A DNA stretch of 31,433 nucleotides from Burkholderiales bacterium. Lineage in GTDB: Bacteria; Actinomycetota; Thermoleophilia; Gaiellales; Gaiellaceae. The notes under the pieces were generated by a model. It did not search any database. It was given only the letters and a program-made list of their open reading frames with translations, and was not told the origin of the DNA. Made by a program: the position numbers and the translations under genes. The stretch spans positions 1-31,433 of the forward strand of contig JAICUZ010000003.1 of assembly GCA_025935595.1 (NCBI GenBank), written 5' to 3'. Positions 13,475 through 20,694 of the stretch are shown here, one piece after another; within the stretch, counting starts at the first letter, position 1, and every line of letters begins with the position of its first letter.

Positions 13475-15084
13475 TGGCAGTCAACACTGCGCCGCCAACG
13501 TTCCCGGTCGAGTGGAAGAACCCGGAAGATGCGCAGCTCACCTGGTTCCGAGACGAGATGCACTTTCCGGAACCGCTCACGCCGCTCACCCTGACGCTCC
13601 TGCTCGAGACCTTCGACGAAGGCAACCCTCTTGCGTGCGACGAGCTTGCGATGCCGATGAGTGGTCTGCTCTACGGCTGGTTCAACGGCTACGCCTACAA
13701 CATGACGCGCCCTGTTCCCGAGGCGGAGATGCCGGCACGGATGGAGCGGAACCAGCAGGTGATGCTCGAGCGAATGGACAACCTGCGTCGGCTTTGGGAC
13801 GAGCACTACCTGCAGCGTGTCGTCGAGCTCACCGACAAGATCGATTCACTCGAGCTGGAGCACGCACCGAGAGGCGACGTCGCAGCCCGCCTCGCGCAGC
13901 TGCGCGAGGCGCTCGTCGAGTTGTGGCACATCCACTTCCTCGTTGTCTTCCCAAAGCTCGGGTGCGGCGAGCGCTTCTTCGGGATGTATCAGGCGGCCAC
14001 CGGCACACACGACGAGACCGCGGCCTACCGGTGCCTGCAGGGGTTCCCGAACAAGAGCGTCGAGGCGGGCAAGGCACTGTGGGAGCTCTCACGCCTCGCG
14101 GCGGAAGACGAAGGCGTGCGAGCGGCTGTGACGAGCGGAAGCCTCGAAGCACTCGAAGGCAGTTCGTTCAAAGAGGCGCTCGAGCGCTATCTCGACGAGT
14201 ACGGCCGCCGTGCGAACGGGATCGAACTTGCGTTCCCGCTGTGGCTCGAGACTCCCGAGTTCGTGCTGGGCCTCGTGCGCTCGTACCTGACGGGCGACAG
14301 AGGCGATCCGGACATCGAGCATGCGACGCTGGTGGAGGAGCGCGACCGACTGATCGCGGCGGCGCTCGAGCAGGTCTCCGGCACGGACCTCGAAGGTCCC
14401 TTCCGGGGCGCACTGCAGAGCGCGCAGGCGGCGTGGCCGCTAGAGGAGGACCACGCGTTCTACATCGACCAGCGCGCCCTCGCCGCGGTGCGCCTCCAGC
14501 TTCTTGGCCTCGGGCGACGCCTTGCGGCGGAGGGCAAGCTCGCGGGGGCGGAGGATGTCTGGTTCCTGACATACGAAGAGCTGGCTGCTGCGGACGCGGC
14601 GGGCGAAGAGCTGGCTGATCGGACGGCCGCACGGAAGCGGGAGCGGGAGGCGCAGCGAGTTCTCGAGGCGCCGCCGTTCCTCGGCGAGCCGCCCACCGGC
14701 GACCCGGACCCGGGTCTCGAGAAGTTCTTCGGCAAGGCCGGTCCGCCTGAGCTAGAAGGGAAGGTGCTACGGGGCTCGCCGGCGTCCGCGGGACGCGTCA
14801 CAGGCACGGCTCGCGTGATCGAGCGCATCGACCAACTCGATCGCGTACAGGCAGGCGACATTCTTGTCTGCCGCAGCACGACCCCGCCGTGGACGCCGAT
14901 CTTCGGCTCGATCGCTGCGCTCGTGACGGACACCGGGGGCGTTCTCTCGCACGCCGCAATCGTCGCCCGCGAGTACCGATTGCCAGCCGTCGTCGGGACG
15001 AAAATCGGGACGCGCGTGGTCGAGGACGGCCAGACGATCACCGTCGATGGTGAACGCGGCGAAGTGCTGCTCGCCCCGAGTTGA
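13474..15084 (+). CDS. PEP-synthase/rifampicin-phosphotransferase-like substrate and His-domain subunit
   Basis: 536 residues, ATG 13474-13476 with GAAGGAGG upstream. Residues about 1-400 are a mostly helical domain (start FPVEWKNPEDAQLTWF, then PEPLTPLTLTLLLE) resembling the substrate-binding part of rifampicin phosphotransferase. Residues about 430-536 are the PEP-utilising mobile domain: LRGSPASAGRVTGTARV, GDILVCRSTTPPWTPIF and GGVLSHAAIVAREYRLPAVVG with phospho-carrier H493. With the upstream ATP-binding subunit it should transfer a phosphate from ATP, through H493, to a small molecule. The exporter coupled downstream hints at a drug or toxic metabolite, but phenol-type or other acceptors are possible. 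The TGA overlaps the TTG of the MFS gene. Confidence 0.82.
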   Translation: MAVNTAPPTFPVEWKNPEDAQLTWFRDEMHFPEPLTPLTLTLLLETFDEGNPLACDELAMPMSGLLYGWFNGYAYNMTRPVPEAEMPARMERNQQVMLERMDNLRRLWDEHYLQRVVELTDKIDSLELEHAPRGDVAARLAQLREALVELWHIHFLVVFPKLGCGERFFGMYQAATGTHDETAAYRCLQGFPNKSVEAGKALWELSRLAAEDEGVRAAVTSGSLEALEGSSFKEALERYLDEYGRRANGIELAFPLWLETPEFVLGLVRSYLTGDRGDPDIEHATLVEERDRLIAAALEQVSGTDLEGPFRGALQSAQAAWPLEEDHAFYIDQRALAAVRLQLLGLGRRLAAEGKLAGAEDVWFLTYEELAAADAAGEELADRTAARKREREAQRVLEAPPFLGEPPTGDPDPGLEKFFGKAGPPELEGKVLRGSPASAGRVTGTARVIERIDQLDRVQAGDILVCRSTTPPWTPIFGSIAALVTDTGGVLSHAAIVAREYRLPAVVGTKIGTRVVEDGQTITVDGERGEVLLAPS

Positions 15085-16448
15085 CGCGATCGGCACCGCG
15101 TGGCGGCGCGTTCGCGAGCCTCGTGCTCGCGGGCGCGCTCGTGCCGCTGAACTCGACGATGATCGCCCTCGCGCTGTCACCGATCGCCCACTCGTTCCAT
15201 GTCTCTGTTGGCGGCGCGACCTGGCTCGTGAGCGCGTACCTCGTGGCGATGGCAGTCGTGCAACCGCTCGGTGGACGACTGGGAGATCTGATCGGCCACC
15301 GCCGCGCCTTTCTCGCCGGCGTCGCCGGCTTCGCGCTCTTTTCCGCGGCGGCCGCCGTCGCCCAGGACTTTCCCTTCCTCGTAGCCCTACGCGTGGCCCA
15401 GGCGCTCGCGGGCGGGACGATGGGCCCGAACGCAGCAGCCCTCCTCCGCACAGCCACGGACTCAGAAAACCGTGGGCGAGCATTCGGTTGGTTCGGCACC
15501 GGCATGGGCCTCGCCGCGGCGGTCGGACCGCCGCTCGGTGGCCTCCTGGTAGGCACCGTCGGCTGGCGGACGATCTTCGTCGTCAACCTTCCGTTGGCCG
15601 CGATCGCGTTCTTCGTGGCTCTGTGGGCGATCGAACGTGACGCGCCGCGAGAACGGCGCCCGCGGTTCGACACACCCGGCGCCGCCGGCACCACACTCGT
15701 CCTCGCCTGTTTCGTCGCCATGCTCTTTCTGATCCCGCGTGCCACGTCCGCCGCCGTCGCCAGCGGAATGGCGTTCGTCATCATCGGGTTCCTCCTCGTG
15801 CGCCGCGAGCGGAGCGTCAACGACCCGTTCCTCGAGGTCGGCCTGTTCCGTCGCCGCGCATACGCGGCGGCGACCGCAACGATCTTCCTCCACAACCTCT
15901 GCATGTACTCACTGCTCCTGCTCGTACCAGTGCTCGTGGAGCGGAGGCTGAATCTGAGCGCCAGCGGAGCCGGCGCTGTCGTCGCCGCGCTGTCGGTAGC
16001 GATGATGGCAGGCTCACCCGCGGGTGGGACGATGTCGGATCGTCGTGGCCGCCGCTTTCCAGTCGTCATCGGCAGCATCGCGATCGCAGCAGGTATGGCT
16101 GCGCTGGTCGCAATCGTGGGAGCGCCGTCCACGGCGTCCGTCGCGGCGGGGCTCGCAGTCGTCGGGCTCGGGGTAGGGATCGCGGGAGCCTCCCTCCAGA
16201 CAACTGCGGTCGAGGCCGCCCCGCACCGCCTCGCCGGCGCAGCAGCCGGTCTGTTCATGACGGCCCGCTACGCGGGCGGAATCGCAGCCGCCGGGCTCAC
16301 CGCGGGCGCCGCCCACTCGGGCGCCTTCCGCTCAGCTGTCATAACACTGCTTGGCGCTGCATTGTTCTCACTGCTGACCGCCAGCGGTCTCGCCGGCAGC
16401 GCCCCCCAGCACGTCAAGGCGGAAGACATCGAAGTCGTGCAGCTGTAG
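15081..16448 (+). CDS. MFS transporter, drug-exporter-like
   Basis: 455 residues from TTG 15081-15083, overlapping the preceding TGA (TTGA). About 13-14 hydrophobic segments are seen. Motif A of the major facilitator superfamily is present (GGRLGDLIGHRRAF around residue 65), as is motif C, typical of drug/H+ antiporters (GMGLAAAVGPPLGGLL around residue 140). The loop with SDRRGRRF (about 315) is the second-half copy of motif A. The size and motifs suggest the DHA family that exports small hydrophobic molecules by proton antiport in the inner membrane. Its coupling to the split phosphotransferase makes a modify-and-export cassette plausible. The TTG start is taken because of the overlap; there is no nearby ATG before the first helix. 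Confidence 0.88.
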   Translation: MTRSAPRGGAFASLVLAGALVPLNSTMIALALSPIAHSFHVSVGGATWLVSAYLVAMAVVQPLGGRLGDLIGHRRAFLAGVAGFALFSAAAAVAQDFPFLVALRVAQALAGGTMGPNAAALLRTATDSENRGRAFGWFGTGMGLAAAVGPPLGGLLVGTVGWRTIFVVNLPLAAIAFFVALWAIERDAPRERRPRFDTPGAAGTTLVLACFVAMLFLIPRATSAAVASGMAFVIIGFLLVRRERSVNDPFLEVGLFRRRAYAAATATIFLHNLCMYSLLLLVPVLVERRLNLSASGAGAVVAALSVAMMAGSPAGGTMSDRRGRRFPVVIGSIAIAAGMAALVAIVGAPSTASVAAGLAVVGLGVGIAGASLQTTAVEAAPHRLAGAAAGLFMTARYAGGIAAAGLTAGAAHSGAFRSAVITLLGAALFSLLTASGLAGSAPQHVKAEDIEVVQL

Positions 16449-16470
16449 GAACCACGGCTTATGGGTCACG

Positions 16471-16488
16471 AGTACCGATTGGAGTACC
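16471..16488 (+). repeat. 18-bp repeat AGTACCGATTGGAGTACC, copy 2
   Basis: Exact copy of 12361-12378, 23 bases after the MFS stop codon. With copy 1 it brackets the split phosphotransferase/MFS block in direct orientation. Confidence 0.6.
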
Positions 16489-16625
16489 CGACTGTCTCCT
16501 CGCACACACGCGACAATTGGTCGCGAGCGGAGGCTCTCCAGTCAGGCCGCCTGGTCGCTGTGGGCGAGGCGAACTCGGGAGCTGTGTCAGGCGCCCTCTT
16601 CGTGCTCCTCGATCGCGGCGGCCTG

Positions 16626-16655
16626 AGGGGCGGCCGCTGCATGGCCGCCGCCCCT
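16626..16655. terminator. GC-rich hairpin, probable terminator
   Basis: AGGGGCGGC (16626-16634) pairs with GCCGCCCCT (16647-16655), nine base pairs with a 12-base loop, followed by CCTTTG. It lies about 180 bases after the MFS stop and just before the end of the minus-strand ORF at 16667, so it may stop transcripts from both sides. Confidence 0.5.
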
Positions 16656-16666
16656 CCTTTGTCGTC

Positions 16667-16885
16667 CTAAGCGGGCCGCGGCGCGGCGACGTAGAAGCCG
16701 GTGCCGTTGCTTGTCGGGTTGCCGGGGAAGTCCACGAACTGACCGGGACTCGCCCCCTGCTTTCCGAAGCCGAACCCAGCCTTCTCGAGCTCCGCGACGA
16801 CAGCCGCCATCGACTTGACTGTGTACGTCTCGAACCCCTTGTCCTGCCGCCTGTGACGCCTACGGGCGACGGGCAGATCGAACAA
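16667..16885 (-). CDS. Small hypothetical protein, possibly a C-terminal remnant
   Basis: 72 codons at most, with only a TTG (16885) available as a start and no Shine-Dalgarno. The N-terminal 20 residues are very basic and look like out-of-frame sequence. From KGFETYTVKSMAAVVAELEKAGFGFGK to FYVAAPRPA the sequence looks protein-like. This pattern suggests the C-terminal part of a decayed gene, with the upstream part lost or frameshifted in the accessory region. No family is recognised. Confidence 0.32.
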   Translation of the reverse strand: MFDLPVARRRHRRQDKGFETYTVKSMAAVVAELEKAGFGFGKQGASPGQFVDFPGNPTSNGTGFYVAAPRPA

Positions 16886-17090
16886 GGAGATCGCCGCCGC
16901 GCTCGCCGACTTCGCGACTCCTAAAGACTCCAGGTTTCAGGCATCAGGCTGCCTGCACCGCTTGGCACATCGGGAGGACGGTGGTACTTTGGGATCTCAA
17001 CGCCCTTCCGCCGCCTGTGTTCGACACGGCCCTAGAGCGCTTCGTTTTCCGCCGTGTGCAGCACTGGCGGGACAAGCTCGGAAGGAAGAC

Positions 17091-17315
17091 ATGATGAGAA
17101 CGACGCACCCAGTGGAGACGGGTCGCGACGCCGCAAGCTCGGTTCGCCGCCTTGTCAACGACGAGATCCTCAATGCAGCAAGCCGGTACGACGACGAGAC
17201 AGCGGTGTTCGAGTTCGTCTGTGAGTGCGGCAATCTCAAATGCCGAGACCTCGTGAAGATGACGCAGGCCGACTACCGGGCGACGAAGCCTGGAACAGTC
17301 GTCGCCCACGGCTGA
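17091..17315 (+). CDS. CEC-x4-C small protein, paralogue 1 (shortened)
   Basis: 74 residues, ATG 17091-17093 (a second ATG follows) after GGAAGGA. A predicted helix (RRLVNDEILNAAS) precedes FEFVCECGNLKCRDLVKMTQADYRA. The Cys-Glu-Cys-x4-Cys arrangement and the following D/E-Y recur in the next two genes. Compared with them this copy lacks about 40 C-terminal residues (the segment with the T/P-G-H motif) and ends in TVVAHG. The function is unknown. The three cysteines may bind a metal or form a redox site, but a fourth ligand is not evident. Confidence 0.7.
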   Translation: MMRTTHPVETGRDAASSVRRLVNDEILNAASRYDDETAVFEFVCECGNLKCRDLVKMTQADYRATKPGTVVAHG

Positions 17316-17323
17316 TTCGTCGC

Positions 17324-17611
17324 GTGTCGCCGCGGGAAGTACGTCAGGCAAAGAACCAGGCCCTTTTCCGGTCGGTGAACGACCGTATCGCCGAGCTTTC
17401 CGAACGCTTCAACGACGACCAGGATCTTCAGCTCATTTGCGAGTGTGCGACCGAGGGATGCACCGAAAGGCTCGAGGTGCCACTCGACGAGTATGCACGA
17501 GTCCGCCGGTGCCCAGACTGGTTCCTCATCACCCCGGGCCACATCTTCTCCGACGCCGAGCATGTGATTGAACATCACGACGGGTACGACATCGTCAAGA
17601 CTTGGAGCTGA
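17324..17611 (+). CDS. CEC-x4-C small protein, paralogue 2
   Basis: 95 residues if started at GTG 17324-17326, eight bases after the previous stop; no clear Shine-Dalgarno, so translation is probably coupled. The helix NQALFRSVNDRIAELSERF is followed by LQLICECATEGCTERLEVPLDEYARVR, then FLITPGHIFSDAEHVIEHHDGYDIVKTW. It contains the full family core: helix, CEC-x4-C, Glu-Tyr, PGH and a hydrophobic end. I have seen this layout in uncharacterised actinobacterial proteins but know no function. Confidence 0.72.
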   Translation: MSPREVRQAKNQALFRSVNDRIAELSERFNDDQDLQLICECATEGCTERLEVPLDEYARVRRCPDWFLITPGHIFSDAEHVIEHHDGYDIVKTWS

Positions 17612-17647
17612 CTCGTTTGGGCGTCCACGTTAGGGACACATCCTCCC

Positions 17648-18067
17648 ATGAGCCAAGAACACGGAACCGATCACAGCACGGCAGGGTTGAGCGCCGAACA
17701 GATCGGGCGGAACGATTCGATTTTCCGGCAAGCAAACGAGCGGATCGACAAAGTCGCCGAGGCCGGCGAGTTCGAGGGTGTGGCGCCCTTCCTCTGCGAG
17801 TGCGCCGACATGAGGTGTCACGAAGTCGTCTTCTTGACGCTGGCGGAATACGCCGAGGTCCGCATGGGCCCCCGGCTGTTCCTGAACGTGACCGGTCACG
17901 AAGCATCATCACAAGGGTGGGCACAAGTCATCGAGAGCCACGGTGCGTACGTCGTCGTCAAGAAGATCGGTCCCGCGGGCGAGGTCGCTGAACAGCTCGA
18001 AGGAAGCTCGGATCCCGAGACGGCGACGGTCGTCATAGACCAGAGGTACCGCCGCGACCCCGCCTGA
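17648..18067 (+). CDS. CEC-x4-C small protein, paralogue 3
   Basis: 139 residues, ATG 17648-17650. The core is the same: NDSIFRQANERIDKVAE, FLCECADMRCHEVVFLTLAEYAEVR, LFLNVTGHE and YVVVKKIG, with a 30-residue acidic N-terminal region before it and a variable C-terminal tail of about 30 residues (EQLEGSSDPETATVVIDQR). Here the PGH position reads TGH. It is the most complete of the three tandem copies, which share little more than the motif residues, so the duplication is old or the copies were acquired separately. Confidence 0.75.
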   Translation: MSQEHGTDHSTAGLSAEQIGRNDSIFRQANERIDKVAEAGEFEGVAPFLCECADMRCHEVVFLTLAEYAEVRMGPRLFLNVTGHEASSQGWAQVIESHGAYVVVKKIGPAGEVAEQLEGSSDPETATVVIDQRYRRDPA

Positions 18068-18214
18068 AACAGTCAGCGTGGGCGCGCCGGCCAAACAAGC
18101 TACGCTACAAACCAGGAGTCGACGTGAGGCGTTTGCGTGCCTTGTGGGCCGGGCGTTGCAGGTCTTATCTCACGCCTCCGCGAAGCGGGTTCTTTCCGCG
18201 GATCGAGGTTCACG

Positions 18215-18583
18215 ATGAGCGAGCGGATCGAGCGGAGTTCCGAGCTGACGATTTCTGGCATACGCCTGCAAGGCCGCGCGGGCGGAGCGCCACAGCCGGC
18301 ATTGAGCAGGCACATGCGCGGCGCCATGCTTTGGTTCAACCCGGCGAAGCAGCACGGCTTCGTCCGAACCGAGGACGGCGAGCGGCTGCTCGTAGAAGTC
18401 GATGGCTTCGCGCCGGGCCATGAGCTGGGTGATCGTTGCGCCGGAACTGTGGTCGAATTCGATCGGCAAGCGGCCGGGGTCGAAGGTGGCTACAAGGCGG
18501 TAGCCGTCACCGTTGTCGACGTCTCGTCAGGCCGTCGAGCTCGGTCGCACCGAAGTGCAATGACGATCCGGCCACGGCGCTGA
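18215..18583 (+). CDS. Divergent cold-shock-domain protein
   Basis: 122 residues from ATG 18215-18217 (GAGG seven bases upstream); an internal ATG at 18313 would give only the domain. Residues about 33-100 align with a cold-shock domain: MRGAMLWFNPAKQHGFVRTEDGERLLVEVDGFAPGHEL split over five strands. The W-F-x-P-x-K and RNP1-like HGFVRT are present, but the RNP2 position reads LLVEV instead of the usual V-F-V-H, so key stacking residues are missing. It may bind RNA or DNA weakly or act in protein contacts. The long N-terminal extension is unusual for this family. Confidence 0.75.
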   Translation: MSERIERSSELTISGIRLQGRAGGAPQPALSRHMRGAMLWFNPAKQHGFVRTEDGERLLVEVDGFAPGHELGDRCAGTVVEFDRQAAGVEGGYKAVAVTVVDVSSGRRARSHRSAMTIRPRR

Positions 18584-18607
18584 CGTGTTCGGAGCGGAGC
18601 GGCTCGC

Positions 18608-19633
18608 TCAGACAAGCCGGCGGTACAACGCCACGTAGTCGTCGACCATCCGTTCGATGTCGAAGCGCGTTGCGACTGACGCCCGCACCGCTCGGCGGTC
18701 CAGCGTCGTAGACCTGCGTACGGCGGCGACAGCCTCATCGGTGGTGTCGACGAGGAAACCGCTCTCGCCGTCGCGGATGATCTCTGCCATCGAGCCGCGG
18801 CGCCGCGCGACTACCGGCGTCCCGCATGCCATCGCCTCGACGACGCTGAACCCAAACGGCTCATCGAAGTCGATCAAGTGCAGAAGCGCAGTCGCACCGC
18901 CAAGTACCGCCGCACGGTGGTCGCGGTCGACAGGACCGACGTAGCTCACCTGCGCGCCGTCCACTCGCGGCTCCACGAACTGCTCGAAGTAATCGCGATC
19001 CTGGACGATCCCCGCAATCACCAACGGCATGCCGACCCTCTGGGCGACATCGATCGCCTCGGCGGTTCCCTTGTCCGGATGGATCCTTCCGAAGAACAAG
19101 AGGTAGGCACCGTCCCCGCTCCCCAGGTCGAACTCGCCGATGTTGATCCCGTGATGGATCGTCGCCGCGTAGTCGAGCCGGTCGTGCCGGTCGGAGTCGC
19201 TGATCGCGACGTAGTGGCCGATGTCGTTGTAGCGCTCGTAGACGGGCAGGATCTGCTCCGATGAAAAGCCGTGAATCGTCGTGACAACCGGCGTGTCCAC
19301 GAGGCGGCTGAAGCTCAGCGGCAAGAAGTCGAAGCCGTTGTGGATCAGATCGAACTCGTCGGCCCGTTCGAATGCAGTCGCGATGTGCAACGCCTCCCAG
19401 ACCTTCGCGTCCACCCTCGTATCCTCTGCGTACCCGATCGGCGCGGTCCCGACGAGGCGAGAGCCGGTAATCGAGTCGGCGGTCGCGAACAACGTCACGT
19501 CCAGGCCGCGCGCAACGAGCCCTTCTGTCAGGAGGGACGCAAACTGCTCCCACGGGCCGTAGTGCCGCGGCGGAACTCTCCACGCGATGGGCGCGAGCAC
19601 CGCGATGCGTAAGCCGGCGTCGGCCTCCCGCAC
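18608..19633 (-). CDS. Glycosyltransferase family 4 protein
   Basis: 341 residues from GTG 19631-19633, two bases after the stop of the mini-ORF upstream; a longer in-frame N-terminus exists but overlaps that ORF and is low-complexity. The N-terminal half is a GT-B nucleotide-fold (RIAVLAPIAWRVPP, GPWEQFASLLTEGL, FDLIHNGFDFLPL). The C-terminal half has LLFFGRIHPDKG and the donor-site E-x7-E motif EPFGFSVVEAMACGTPVVA. It should be a retaining transferase using a nucleotide-sugar donor, cytosolic or membrane-associated. The acceptor is unknown; the family includes trehalose, sucrose and lipid glycosyltransferases. Confidence 0.9.
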   Translation of the reverse strand: MREADAGLRIAVLAPIAWRVPPRHYGPWEQFASLLTEGLVARGLDVTLFATADSITGSRLVGTAPIGYAEDTRVDAKVWEALHIATAFERADEFDLIHNGFDFLPLSFSRLVDTPVVTTIHGFSSEQILPVYERYNDIGHYVAISDSDRHDRLDYAATIHHGINIGEFDLGSGDGAYLLFFGRIHPDKGTAEAIDVAQRVGMPLVIAGIVQDRDYFEQFVEPRVDGAQVSYVGPVDRDHRAAVLGGATALLHLIDFDEPFGFSVVEAMACGTPVVARRRGSMAEIIRDGESGFLVDTTDEAVAAVRRSTTLDRRAVRASVATRFDIERMVDDYVALYRRLV

Positions 19634-19635
19634 CC

Positions 19636-19731
19636 CTACTTGCCGCGTGACGTCTTCTTCTTCGGCTTCGGCTTGCCTGTCGGCTCCTTGCCCGCCGCGG
19701 CGGCCCGTGCCTTCTGTTTCTTCGTCGCCAA
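19636..19731 (-). CDS. 31-residue lysine-rich mini-protein
   Basis: TTG at 19729-19731, three bases after GGGAGGG; TAG at 19636-19638. The product has the form ATKKQKARAAAAGKEPTGKP then KPKKKTSRGK, about one third Lys/Arg. Its stop is two bases before the glycosyltransferase start, so the two are probably coupled. The composition resembles the basic tails of histone-like proteins. The good Shine-Dalgarno and clean frame favour a real gene, but a leader or translation-control role is equally possible. Confidence 0.45.
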   Translation of the reverse strand: MATKKQKARAAAAGKEPTGKPKPKKKTSRGK

Positions 19732-19791
19732 GAGCCCTCCCGATCGTCGGTGACACTTCACCGTACTCGCCGGGTGGAGTGCTCGGACTAC

Positions 19792-19983
19792 CTACTCACC
19801 ATGCGGACGACAAAGGAGCCGACGCTCGCGGGCGGCGTACCTCCCGGCTGAGCGTCCGAGAGGCCCAACGACTTTCCACCGGCGCCCGTACATCGTGAAC
19901 TCCTGGCCGAACTTCAGAACTTCCGACGACTCCATCTCGTGGATTCGTCCGTTCGGATACTGAAGCGAGAGCAGCGACGGCAC
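19792..19983 (-). CDS. Small hypothetical protein
   Basis: 63 residues from GTG 19981-19983; a TTG at 20010 would add nine residues, and neither has a clear Shine-Dalgarno. The conserved-looking core is LQYPNGRIHEMESSEVLKFGQEFTMYG in two strands, then RRWKVVGPL, which resembles a small SH3-like or beta-barrel protein. The function is unknown. It is on the same strand as the glycosyltransferase and the next two small genes. Confidence 0.45.
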   Translation of the reverse strand: MPSLLSLQYPNGRIHEMESSEVLKFGQEFTMYGRRWKVVGPLGRSAGRYAARERRLLCRPHGE

Positions 19984-20058
19984 GGGTTGCTTATCGACAC
20001 CTCGTCCCAAACCTGTAGGAGGCGAGGCCTTGGGGCACGAACGGGGTGATCGGAGCTG

Positions 20059-20292
20059 TCAGTTGCGTCGCGGCTCGGCCGGCCTCATTGTTGCGACCCC
20101 GTCTTCGTCGACCTCGACGACGTGGCGACCTGGGTCTGCACCGCTCGTGAACCGTTTGATGCCTTTCGGTCGCCGGAAGATGATCGCGTGCGTGTCCGTG
20201 CGAGTCTCGATCTCGTAGCCCTCTTCGAGCTTCCGGTCGAGGAACACATCCAGCCCGTCTCTTCGGGTCCCGAGAGGATCGATCTCTCCCAC
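20059..20292 (-). CDS. Small hypothetical protein
   Basis: 77 residues, GTG 20290-20292, five bases after the stop of the gene at 20298. It reads GLDVFLDRKLEEGYEIETRTDTHAIIFRRPKG in the first half, a helix-strand-strand layout common in small uncharacterised actinobacterial proteins, then an acidic/basic tail (RHVVEVDEDGVATMRP). It is likely to be in one transcription unit with the gene at 20298-20507. No function is known. Confidence 0.55.
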   Translation of the reverse strand: MGEIDPLGTRRDGLDVFLDRKLEEGYEIETRTDTHAIIFRRPKGIKRFTSGADPGRHVVEVDEDGVATMRPAEPRRN

Positions 20293-20297
20293 GTGCG

Positions 20298-20507
20298 CTA
20301 GCCGCCTAGCAGTTCAACGATGAGGACGTTCTTCAAGGGAGCCGAGGTGTCGCTCTGGACGTAGTCACTGACCCTCCACGGGCCGCCTTCGAGTCCTTCC
20401 TGTGGACTGAGCAACGTTCCGCGTCTTGGCTCGTCTGGCCCGTGGTGCCGGTACGTCCCGAGCACCTCGCCGTTGAGGGAGCCGAGTCGCACACTGTAGG
20501 TCAACAT
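20298..20507 (-). CDS. Small hypothetical protein
   Basis: 69 residues from ATG 20505-20507, with GGGGAG just upstream. It reads MLTYSVRLGSLNGEVLGTY, then GGPWRVSDYVQ and APLKNVLIVELLGG, suggesting a mostly beta structure. Longer in-frame N-termini exist but are low-complexity (Gly/Arg-rich) and lack a good start. It is the first gene of a two-gene unit; the function is unknown. Confidence 0.5.
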   Translation of the reverse strand: MLTYSVRLGSLNGEVLGTYRHHGPDEPRRGTLLSPQEGLEGGPWRVSDYVQSDTSAPLKNVLIVELLGG

Positions 20508-20694
20508 CTCCCCTGGCTCCGGAGATCTCCGAGCTCGCAGGTCGCTGCCATAACGTCCTCCACCACCGCCATAGGCGTGGTTATGTCCTCGTCCTGGCTT
20601 CAAAAAACGTCTTAGCCGACGTCCGCAGGTTTGGGGCACGGTCGTCACGGCGATCACCCGTTGTCCTACTTCATAGCCGGGAGGAAGCAATCAG

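Noticed and set aside
14973..14986. A third copy of the AGTACCGATT repeat
   Set aside because: Only GAGTACCGATTG matches, and it lies within coding sequence of the His-domain subunit where it encodes conserved residues; taken as chance.
15038..16258. 406-codon minus-strand frame opposite the MFS gene
   Set aside because: The antisense of a clear transporter; Thr/Ala/Arg-rich with no motif.
16461..16670. 69-codon plus-strand ORF after the MFS gene
   Set aside because: It contains the 18-bp repeat and the terminator hairpin, has no Shine-Dalgarno and no protein-like pattern.
17091..17340. Frameshift explaining the short first CEC-x4-C paralogue
   Set aside because: Other frames after 17290 do not restore the F-L-x-x-P-G-H segment, so a true truncation or natural short form is preferred.
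18124..18423. GTG ORF with a good AGGAG signal upstream of the cold-shock gene
   Set aside because: The spacing is attractive, but the product is Arg-rich and overlaps the cold-shock domain in another frame; at most a leader ORF.
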